A stretch of 64,000 bases of DNA from contig NC_049988.1 in the NCBI RefSeq assembly GCF_000003815.2, positions 4,576,645-4,640,644 on the forward strand. The letters are read 5' to 3'. Shown here in pieces: positions 35,401 to 44,040 of the stretch; positions within the stretch are counted from its first letter, which is position 1, and every line of letters starts with the position of its first letter. A program made the translations under genes and the position numbers. The notes below the pieces were generated by a model that had not been told where the DNA came from, did not search any database, and saw only the letters and a program-made list of their open reading frames with translations. The DNA is from Branchiostoma floridae (lineage: Eukaryota; Chordata; Leptocardii; Amphioxiformes; Branchiostomatidae).

Positions 35401-38054
35401 TGACTAGAAGTTCGGTACACGTTATCTGCATGAAAGCCTCTAGGTATCTGAAAGCTTCCAAAAATGAAGAGACTGGGGTAGAAAAATGGTGTCCACATGT
35501 TTTGTTCTTCTGCAGAGTACATTGTTTCAAACGGTTCCCAGTGCAGCTTGATTTTGTTCGTATGCAAGCATGTATGCAAGCCTCTAGGTATCCGAAAGCC
35601 TCATACCTTCCAAAATGAAGAGACCGAGGTAGAAAAATGGTCTCCACATGTTGACATGTCTCCTGTCTGCTTGAAGGTTGGGATCAACGGAGGGGATGGA
35701 ATCCACTATTCGCTGCATCCGTCTTCGAGGACCACCGATCTGTACAACCTGCCAACATGGACCGATCCGGCTGTGCCTGGACCTCCCGGACGTTGGGTAC
35801 AGAGGACTGATCTGGCTCTGACCGGGGACGGTCCAGCGTTAGGTATGGTATCACTGTACGGTGTATGGTGGGTAAGATGGGGAAGGGGGAGAGTAGGTAA
35901 TAGGGAACTCTGTGCATAGAGGAACTCCAATAAGATCCATTGTTATAAGATCTTTTACTTGAAAGAAACTTAGCCAAGGTATTGACAAGGGGCATGGTTG
36001 GAGTTGTGCAACCACTGAACAACTGAAATCACCGAACGGACCAAAATCTAGCCATAATCAAAACATAAGGTAGGAGATGAAGGTTTGCCTCATTAGCTTG
36101 AGAATAAACAGAACTAAAACCTGTAGAATGGAACAAAGTAGAAAACATTCTTCAATCAGTGACAAGTTTCTGACAGGAAAAAACACGTAGCTCCAAATTT
36201 TCGATGTCTTCACAGTACATCTTATTCACAGAGTCTCGGACCTAGTCTCGCGAGAGCACGAGACTAGGTCCGAGACTTACGATATAAACCTTAGTCTTAA
36301 CCTCTGATCTTAGTCTCGTGCTCCCGGACCTAGTCTCGTGCTCTTGCGAGATTAGCTCGTGAACAAAATGCACTGCGGATTTGAAGACATCGAATTTGTG
36401 TTAATGTCTTTCAAAAAGTGTCAGCTTGTTGAGGAATATTCTACTAACTGTGACTGATGAACCTCTTCAATAGAACTAAGTAGATTTTCAATGAAATAGT
36501 GACTTAGTAGCAAAGAGCATGATTGTACAAAAACGACAATGATGTGCATATAACCATGGTGTGTAAAAAGCACACATAGTCAGAACAAGCTACCACTATA
36601 CATTGATTGAAGGGCGCTTTCTTTCTAAGTTGGATTATTTTCTTCTAATTGCAGTGTGCCCAGCCGGGTTCCGCGAGTTCGGTGACGACTTGTGTCTGAA
36701 GTTTCATGTGCAGCCCCTTGATTATAATGAGGCAATTGCCAAATGCGCTGAACTGGCACCGGACGGTCGACTCTTCAACATCCGCAGCCAGGCTCATAAC
36801 GAGATGCTGATCGGGTTTCTCCAACGCTTCCAAACGTAAGGGGAAATCTATTCTCCTCATGTAACAGTGGGATTCAATAACTACTAAACTAACCATGCCA
36901 AATGGTATGGGGCAGAAATAGTGTCAAAAATACAATATATACATTTTCGAATAGAATACACTATTTCTGCCCCATAAATGGACTGTCAGCCTTTTAGCGT
37001 AGTGGTTTAGCGTCTGGGGTTGTGACCTGAACGGCCCAGATTCGGCGCGGATCACGGGAGTCAGGATATTGTTTTTCTCTGTTTCTACTCCTCCTTTCTT
37101 ACACCAAATCTAAGCCCTCTGCTTGTGTTTGTCATGCACATGTCACAGTAGAGATTAAAATCCACATTGGAACTCATTTTTAAAACACTCAATGTGATGT
37201 ATATATTTCTCATTTTCTATATTCAGATTGCTTAATATACAACCTCTGATGTACCTACATAGTATACACGATCTCTCATGAATGAAAATGAGTGTTAAGA
37301 TGTTGTGACGTAATATGTGTCTTCATAATTTCTATCTTTGTTTACAGTCGTACTGGGAGAGGACGCGGTTTTTGGATTGGTCTGACGGACGTAGGCACCG
37401 AAGGGACATTCAAATGGGAGGACGAGACGCCATTTGACACAGAAGGCTACACCAACTGGGCTGAGGGTGCTCTTGAAGAACGTCAAGGCGGGTAAGAGAA
37501 CACAAAAACTCCATTGCACTATTAGAAACAAGTCCTTTCGATATATTACTAAGTACTGTGCCAAAAGCATACTTACTCTAGCATACAATCATCACAACAT
37601 GGCGGACGTTCCCTGTCATGCACTTCGCGTTGCTAATGGTGAATGAACTTTAATTAGTAATTTTCGATAGCAAAACTTGTATTGGTTCCGTTTGGATCCA
37701 TGGGTACCGCCATTTTGTAGTGAATCACTAACTCCAGATAGAATTGCACACCGCACCATCGCACGTGTGGTGGGTTCTTTAACGTGTCTGAGGTGTGGCT
37801 CTTCCCAAACACGGGACCTCCATTTAACTTACTATCCGAGGGACGTCCCTAGGTTCTCATTTGCACCTGATCTGAGTCATTCTATATCTAGGTAATGAGT
37901 ATTTTTGTTTGATGTATTTCCTAGGGAACGTGATTGTGTCTTCATGAACAAGGAAGACGGCTGGCAGTGGAACATCCAAAAATGTGAGACCCGGCGGGAG
38001 AGGAATGCCTTCATATGCACAGCACCCAAGGCTCCTGTAGCCTCCGACTGCTAA
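29418..38054 (+). CDS. Secreted nidogen-domain (NIDO) + C-type lectin protein, copy A, 8 exons, complete
   Basis: Exons: 29418-29477, 32966-33112, 33682-33984, 35040-35177, 35677-35842, 36655-36835, 37348-37491, 37925-38054 (TAA); all GT-AG; 422 residues. Residues 1-19 are a signal peptide (MRQFLLTACLLASLAVASA). Residues about 30-262 are a NIDO domain as in nidogen/alpha-tectorin/mucin-4: NTNGDISFG, RVLAVYFTDIKT, GYIYRRET, ATWVYIATW, NTFQLVLISDG, then GGDGIHYSL and PGRWVQRTD. Residues about 273-417 are a C-type lectin domain: CPAGF, RGFWIGLTD, KWEDETPF, NWAEG, W-Q-W-N, and paired Cys to FICTAP. The usual Ca-site motifs EPN/QPD and WND are absent (EGA and WNI stand there), so calcium-dependent sugar binding is not predicted. 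Intron phases are 0,0,0,0,1,2,2. No membrane segment, so probably secreted. Paralogues B and C lie inverted downstream. The 29418 Met is the first in frame and starts the signal peptide; a TATA-like ttataaat lies near 29168. Confidence 0.93.
29638..30470 (+). repeat. ~205-220-bp tandem repeat, 4 units, in intron 1 of NIDO-lectin A
   Basis: Units begin near 29638, 29859, 30066 and 30280. Each holds a version of ggttaaggaccccaaag, aactttgccgttttgtttga, agagaaaggtgacatgtatc, ctcgcaagaaagagatattt and ttacgcctacttttattctg. A poly-G run (about 30059-30072) replaces part of the third unit. The first unit is the most diverged. Confidence 0.85.
31911..32156. mobile_element. GC-rich inserted element with TACCCTGGGGGCCA ends
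   Basis: Left end taccctgggggcca, right end (inverted) tggctcccagggta. The interior is GC-rich (cgggcttaaactcccccgg) in an AT-rich intron. The matching part of block C (about 62640-62690) lacks it, so it entered copy A after the split or was lost from C. Class uncertain. Confidence 0.6.
34290..34530 (-). repeat. 5S rRNA-derived SINE (SINE3-type)
   Basis: Read as reverse complement, the 34450-34528 part follows 5S rRNA: the plus strand shows ctcccatccaaga, gttgcttaacttccgagatc and gatcgggtgt, the mirror of the 5S positions GATCTCGGAAGCTAAGC and CTTGGATGGGAG. The body at 34296-34440 (cgagcacgggacccccg, ttttacgtccctcccgg) is a diverged copy of the body block in the tRNA-headed SINEs. It is in intron 3 of copy A and absent from the short matching intron of copy C. 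Confidence 0.75.
35150..35415 (+). repeat. 54-bp minisatellite spanning exon 4 end and its splice donor (copy A, 5 units)
   Basis: The unit reads ggccgaacccagcgcag|gtagggaaacaac and attgactagaagttcggtac. The first unit contains the true exon 4 3' end and donor (35177/35178); the other four lie in the intron, and each again holds an exon-like 17-mer followed by gtaggg (gtagcg in one). The homologous array in copy C is at 59328-60262 with about 18 units. Confidence 0.95.
36200..36405. mobile_element. TCTCGCGAGA-bearing fold-back MITE in NIDO-lectin A intron 5
   Basis: Outer arms gatgtcttcacagtacatc / gatttgaagacatcg enclose inner fold-backs ctagtctcgcgagagcac ... gtctcgtgctctt. The matching element in copy C is at 58266-58555 and is longer. 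B lacks it because its sequence jumps to a TG repeat at that point. Confidence 0.7.
36906..36977. repeat. Perfect 19-bp hairpin
   Basis: tatggggcagaaatagtgt and its exact reverse complement acactatttctgccccata, separated by about 32 bases, in intron 6 of copy A. It is not present at the matching place in B or C. Probably a tiny MITE. Confidence 0.8.
36990..37165 (+). repeat. tRNA-derived SINE in NIDO-lectin A intron 6
   Basis: Box A tagcgtagtggtttagcgtc is present; box B is eroded here, but the paralogous copy C (minus strand, 57545-57685) keeps gggttcgaatcccggg. The body ctgtttctactcctccttt is the same family as the SINE at 43655-43760. The insertion is shared by A, B (49750-49895) and C, so it predates the triplication. 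Confidence 0.8.
37740..37885 (-). repeat. SINE body fragment shared by copies A, B and C
   Basis: The minus strand contains cctagggacgtccctcggat then taaatggaggtcccgtgttt and the cacgtta..gaaccc block. Matching fragments on the plus strand are at 48780-48905 (B) and 56790-56920 (C). It lies in the last intron. Confidence 0.75.
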
Positions 38055-38124
38055 AGACATCTCAGAAGTTTATTACAGCCTTGTATGTCAAACTGTCCAT
38101 CCGTGTTCTGTTGGGTCAATGTAA

Positions 38125-38410
38125 CTTCATAATCATAACAGCCATGCCTTCAAGTACGTACCAGAGTTACCAAACTAGGATTGATGCGTTTAAAAAATCG
38201 TGCTTTCCCAGAACTATCGTAGAGTGGAATTTGTTATCACCAAGCACAGTAGGGGCATCTTCTCTGGTTAGTTTTAAAGAACGCCTGCAGATAGATGTGC
38301 AAAAGTTAGGTATGACGGGTCGTTCAGTGTAATATAACCAGCTGCTGCCGCGCCGCGTGCCTGCAAAGCTGGTATGTTACGCTGAAGGGCGGTTATACCG
38401 GCTATATGGA
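38125..38410 (+). mobile_element. LINE 3' fragment downstream of NIDO-lectin A
   Basis: Plus-strand frame [53 protein letters not shown] and a stop is the C-terminal tail of a non-LTR reverse transcriptase. A GC-rich 3' end follows (gcgccgcgtgcctgcaaagc). It starts about 70 bp after the stop codon, so the transcript of gene A may run into it. Homologous fragments are at 47870-48185 and 55900-56195 (-). Confidence 0.75.
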
Positions 38411-38669
38411 TACAGATACAGTCAAAATTTCATAGTATAATATCAATATCCACCACATTTCAAATCGTTGTTTTTAAAAACAGGATATTTAGTCGATCGA
38501 CGGTGGTTTCAAATTGGAATAGAACCCCAAATATGGCAATTTAAGACTACCGACCATCGACGTGGTATCCTCAAATACGCTGTTTTCAAAAACAACGGAA
38601 ATAGGTTACCCCGCGAATAAAGGTGAATTAATGTTGACATTGACCATGCAGAGCAGGCTATGAAACAGT

Positions 38670-41640
38670 TTGACAAGGCTGATGACAAAAGAATCGCTGA
38701 CAACTTCTTTTTTTTTCATTTTCAAATCTCTATAGTAGCATGCTAGGTAAAAGGTACTGCTTTGTGGATTTAAACCCTGGCTGCATGATACGAAATCCTT
38801 ACTGAAATCCTTACTGAATCCGTACTTACAGTTTTCTGTGCTTAGGTCGTATGGGAAAGATTAAATGGTTATCAGCTGACTAGTCCAAATGTCCGCTTGC
38901 ATAATTGTGTGGCCCAAGGTCAATGAAATAGAGATGGGTGTTGCCTTATACACTGAGAGGTGCTAAGTATGGTAAGGGCTTGATTCAAAGCTTTTAGACT
39001 GAATTCCGTTTTCAACACAATCATTTAAATGCTCACTCATTCACTCACTCGCTCTCTACCTTACACACACTTACAGTATGCTTGTTGACAATCACTGCAA
39101 CCTAAATGCTGCTCAACGCTTTTTACCATTTGTTGTTATAGTATTGAATTCATAATCATAATCAAAATGGGAAATTTCAAGGTTAAACCATCATCTAAAA
39201 CCCAATAACAATAGGAATTATCAAATGTCCAAGCAACTATGTATGTTATGACTTTCATAGATTCCATATAAATCTTTTTAACCTTTATTTCACTATCAGA
39301 TTGACATTTTCAAGGTCATGTAACCATGATGGTACAAATAGCACTTTTTTTCTTACAGAAACATTTTTTTTTTGCATGAGGTTTGTAGGTTGATGGTGTA
39401 TTTACATGTAGTACTTCACATGATGCTAGTCACAAATATGTTCAAAAACATCCCATGGCATATATATGTAACTTTTATCATGTTCATAGTTTTACAGAGT
39501 CTACAGCAACTGTTTCTATAAAACTTCTTTAGCATTACATTCTTAGGTGTGATAGTACATAATGCATTACAAGCAGTTCGTAACATATAGTATTAATTGC
39601 AAGTAATCTTGCTTAAGGAACACTAAATGGCTTATAGTACTTATCATTATAATTATAATGCTTATAATTATAATGTTCATGAAGTCTACGAATATAGTAT
39701 CGGATTAAGGGATTCCAAGATATCTTGATCATAAAACTATAGTTTAAACACAACATCGTTTTAGAATATTCTGTATCAGGTCTTAAAGTGTAAAGGTGTA
39801 TCATATCACAATTATCACGTAACATAATATATGTCATAAATATATCATGTCCAACATTTAGATCATAAATGGCATATGTCACCTATTCAATGTCAGATTT
39901 GATTAATTCATTTTGTTCCAAATTTCAAAACAAAAACATGATAACTAAACATTCAACCGTTTTGTCAAATTATTTGGCTTTAAATCATTGGAAAGCAGCA
40001 AATGCAAAGTAGACGTTATAAGAAACGGACCCCCTTAAAAAAGTTTTGTTACTAATGTTATAAGAATTCATGGGAAAATTCCTTTCCTCATGGGTGTTAT
40101 AAAATGCATCCATGTAATCTTTAATTTCATTCTTTTTAAATACCGTGAAATTCTGTTAATTTGGCCTAATCATGAACCAACAATACCAAGTATTAATAAC
40201 TACAACAAGCAATTCGAGTATTGTTTAGGTTTGACATATGCTAGAATGGTAATAACTTTATTGCACAACAATTGTATAAGGAACGTTAAGAAACTTAAGA
40301 ATCTATTTCTTTTAGTTCATGATAATATCACATTCTGGTGCCAATCAAACATTTTCTTCAAATCCCAAACTCCTTTCCTGAAGAGAGAAAAAGTCAAGGT
40401 CATTTCCTTCATCTAAGAAAAGCTAAATAAACATTTTCAAGGAGAGATAAGAAATTAAAAATCTCTCCTTGAAAGTTTCTTGATAAAAACTGGAAACTGT
40501 GAAAAATTTGTCCTTTAGTGTACAAACTGGAATAAAAATGTTCAATTCAAATCATAAGTATTCTAAATCTACTTCAAACTTCGATAAGAAAAAGATGTGT
40601 ATGGTGTTTTACTAACCGCAACTTTTATGGTTTAAATCCACTGTAACTTTTGGACATTCTGAATTTACAAAAAAATCAACGTTTAACTTTAAAAATCTAA
40701 GGTAAACAATTAATTTTGTACCACCTCACACACATGCCTACCTTCAACCTATATATCCTATGAAAACTGAAATTGAAATCTGCAACCAGAATGTGATATA
40801 AAAATACTCTTTCCAACTAAGCCCTTATAATTCTATTCTCTAGATATGTCACACTTCAAATCAGATAGCACAATCAAACTAAAGCACAATAGTTTTAGAT
40901 CTGTCAAAGATAATCACAAAAACAATGTATCTTTCAAGGTAAAACTATGACAAATTTAAACACAGTGTAGAAAACGTAATCATTATAGTAGTTCACACAA
41001 GGGCTGGGCAAAGATGGCTTAAAAAGATGCTTGAAAATTTGGAACTTATTATATGCAAGAGAAATATCATCAACAAAGAAACAATATTTGGCATATTGAA
41101 ATACTTGTCATCTCAACTACCTACAACAACATAAAATTATATCGCAGTATATACATCTAAAGCATCAACATGAGACATCTTTACTCAGCTCCATTCCTAA
41201 TATAAAATGTGACTTATCTTCTTGTTTTCTTTTAGCAAACTAGTTACCTCTTTTGTCATTTCATTTCTTGATTTCAGTCTTTGACAATAGATGTTATGAA
41301 AAAAAAACACCTTTGTCTTGTTTCTTAAGCTTTGACAGTTTAATGTTAGACAATTACAACCTTTTTGTTATGTCAGGGCTTATTCCATAATACATTATTA
41401 CAGTATTAGTGCAGAGAAAGATAACTTTAAGGTAATAAGAGCTCGGAACCCAGCTTCAAGATTCGGTATGAACCAGTAACGACAGGGATACTAGTTGTCA
41501 CCAAAATTAACGCAAATATACAACAGAAGTCAAACAAAGACAAAAGAAAAATTTTCAGACTCAATTTACAAAATGACTAAAAAATAGTATGTAATATCGT
41601 GTTAAGTGCTGTGTATCTAATACTAGACAAATCAGAAGTT
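38670..41640. other. AT-rich downstream flank of copy A, conserved in B and C
   Basis: About 3 kb without recognisable genes. It matches, inverted, 44690-47500 (B) and 52690-55500 (C) through most of its length with frequent small indels; for example the ttagatctaaatgttgg region near 39850 corresponds to 46485 and 54480. Open frames there are short and not conserved between A and B/C. Confidence 0.7.
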
Positions 41641-41682
41641 ATAAATTACAAGTTGTCCCCACATATTCTGCATAAATACACA

Positions 41683-41690
41683 CGCGCACA

Positions 41691-41732
<42 letters not shown>

Positions 41733-41760
41733 CACACACACACAAATTAAACACACATAG
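41683..41760. repeat. (CA)n(GA)n microsatellite
   Basis: (CA)n then (GA)n then (CA)n. It corresponds to the (TG)n tracts at 44643-44674 (B) and 52629-52661 (C). It hosts the piggyBac-like insertion just to its right. Confidence 0.9.
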
Positions 41761-41846
41761 AAGTACAAATTAAACACACACACACACAAATTAAACACAA
41801 ACACATACACACACACAAGGAGACTCACACACAAAGATATTATTAA

Positions 41847-42808
41847 CCCTCAAACCACCGTACCTTTTTTGTGACGTAGATTACCGTATGGGGTCAAAAC
41901 TGACCCCAAAACGTTTTGTACAAATACAGTTTTTTGTGTGACTCTTTTTGTGATTTGTATATATGTATAGTTTCATTAATCAATGTGGGACAGTCTGACA
42001 TGATTAGGTGAGAATATTTCTAACTCATTATCATAATTTATGCAAAAGATCATGAGGACCACATTTTGCACCAATACTATTCAGACCGGGAAGGAGGTTT
42101 TTGATGCCTGTACCAACTTCAGTGCCGTATAGCGCCTGAATGGCTTATACTAGGGCCATGAAACTTGGTAACGTTTTAGAAAATGTTACAAGCAAACATT
42201 TTCAGTGAACAAAGTATGTTCATCATTTTTTATGTTGCCATTGCAACGGAATTCTGACAGACATATTTATTACAAAATTTTCTAATTTTGTATTAAACAT
42301 TTAAGTTTTAAGGTTTTCTTAGCAAATAACAGTTGTTTGTTACATCTTATGAAATTCAACGTAAATTTCATGACTCAATATTCATAATTTATGCTAATTG
42401 TTGACGTCATCAGGCAAAATCCAAGATGGCGGCCGAGATTACCTAGATGACGTCATAATGTCGTCAACTAACATGATAATGGCACAAAAGTTGTTAGAAT
42501 AATTTTGGCTTACATATACATCATTCTCTGAAAATTTCGTGATCCTACGATAAGGAGTTTAGGTGTGGGTCGCAAAAGTTTGTTTAAAAAAAAGCTGGGG
42601 TCAGTTTTGACCCCACTGGACCATGCATAAACTTTCTAGGGTAACTTAATAAACAATGAGCCAATCTCGGTAAAAACGTATAAGAAGTTATAGGACATAT
42701 ATACAAACAAACTCCTAAAAGAAAATTTGTTTTCGACAAGAAATGCCATAATGGCACACATCGATATTCGCCTGGGGTCAGTTTTGACCCCATACGGTGG
42801 TTTGAGGG
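41847..42808. mobile_element. piggyBac-like non-autonomous element, 962 bp
   Basis: Inverted ends CCCTCAAACCACCGTA / TACGGTGGTTTGAGGG flanked exactly by TTAA (41843-41846 and 42809-42812), the hallmark of piggyBac transposition. A subterminal palindrome ggggtcaaaactgacccc appears near both ends. No transposase frame is present. Copies B and C have no element at the corresponding microsatellite. Confidence 0.9.
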
Positions 42809-43236
42809 TTAAACACACACAAACACGTACACTTACCGTCTGTTGGCGTACGTACACAACAACCGAGCCCCACATATTCACTCAAAATTGAGAAAAATTC
42901 CGATCCAGATTGACACAACATGCTACCGAAGGAAACAAACAATATCTGATACATATTCTTAATCTCTAACGTTATATCTCGAATATGTTACTATATAGGT
43001 TTAAAGCGTGTCAAAAAATAATCATGCCTTTTGTAATATAATCAAGTTTTCACAATTGTTGTACACTGAACTTTTATTTCTACGAAACAAACTGCTAGTA
43101 ATTGTACATCATACCAGTGAACTTTGAATCTAATATGCATGCACACATATGTAAAAACCCAGTCACTTACGATACCTTGCAAGGATTTTTGACGTACGGT
43201 GCCAACCATAAAGTAATAGATGTGGACAATGATTAT

Positions 43237-43481
43237 GCCCCCCTTTCCACTAGACGGCGATCGCGCTGCGCTCTCACTGCGACCTAAATAGGATATGTGT
43301 AATCTTCACTTTCACACTGGGTATATCATACAAAACGTAAAAGTGTGACTGAGAAGACAACAACACACATGGTGTAAAAAGATTCGTTCCTTTTCTATAG
43401 TTTTCAATTCGTTGAGCGATATGTCAAATTTGAGGTCGCAGAGAGAGCACGGCGAGAGCGCCGTCCTAGTTGAAAGGGAGT
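43237..43481. mobile_element. GACGGCG MITE at left arm of the palindrome
   Basis: cactagacggcgatcgcgc at left and gagcgccgtcctagttg at right are inverted. Interior as in the copy at 25426. The mirror copies are 44250-44498 and 52263-52480, so it was part of the block before duplication. Confidence 0.8.
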
Positions 43482-43654
43482 ATAAGGACCCTCAGATCTG
43501 CAGACAACTACGCCTTAGGGTTATTTGCAACAACAAGTGAAAAGACAATTCAGTAACTAAAGAGGTCATATTTGACACCGCCAACGAAGAATCTAGAAGT
43601 CAGGACTAGTAGTTATCTGAGTAACGTTACTTGTTGTGAGTTCAAGCGCCCCGG

Positions 43655-43760
43655 TCCGGACCTTTTGGCCTAGCGCTGACGGCGTTGAGTTAGTATATAA
43701 GCTGGAGACCCCGGGTTCGAATCCCGGGAGCCATGGCACTGTTTCTACTCGTCCTTTAGC
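43655..43760 (+). repeat. tRNA-derived SINE at the turning point
   Basis: tggcctagcgctgacggcgt (box-A side), then ccgggttcgaatcccggg (box B with perfect stem), then gccatggcactgtttctact. The opposite-strand copy lies at 51971-52066. The same element, interrupted by the assembly gap, is at 43915-43940 plus 44041-44065. Confidence 0.8.
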
Positions 43761-43940
43761 CTTGATTTCTTGATTGATAGTATCATGACCGACTATCCTA
43801 TTAAGATCATCAGCGGTCACTGCCCAATGTTACGTTCGGAAACTGGCTCTGAGCCGTCCCAAGCCAGATGCCCGTGGCCCACACCCTTGCAGACGCTTAT
43901 CTGGTTGGAAGAGTACACACCGTGACATGGCTCCGGGGAA

Positions 43941-44040
43941 NNNNNNNNNNNNNNNNNNNNNNNNNNNNNNNNNNNNNNNNNNNNNNNNNNNNNNNNNNNN
44001 NNNNNNNNNNNNNNNNNNNNNNNNNNNNNNNNNNNNNNNN
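43941..44040. other. Assembly gap (100 N)
   Basis: Exactly 100 N, a conventional placeholder. By comparison with block C the sequence breaks off at a position matching about 52003 and resumes at about 52057, so the real missing piece may be only about 50 bases of a GC-rich SINE hairpin. Confidence 0.95.

Noticed and set aside
35150-35415. CRISPR-like array
   Set aside because: Units are contiguous 54-bp repeats without distinct spacers, in an animal gene; a minisatellite.
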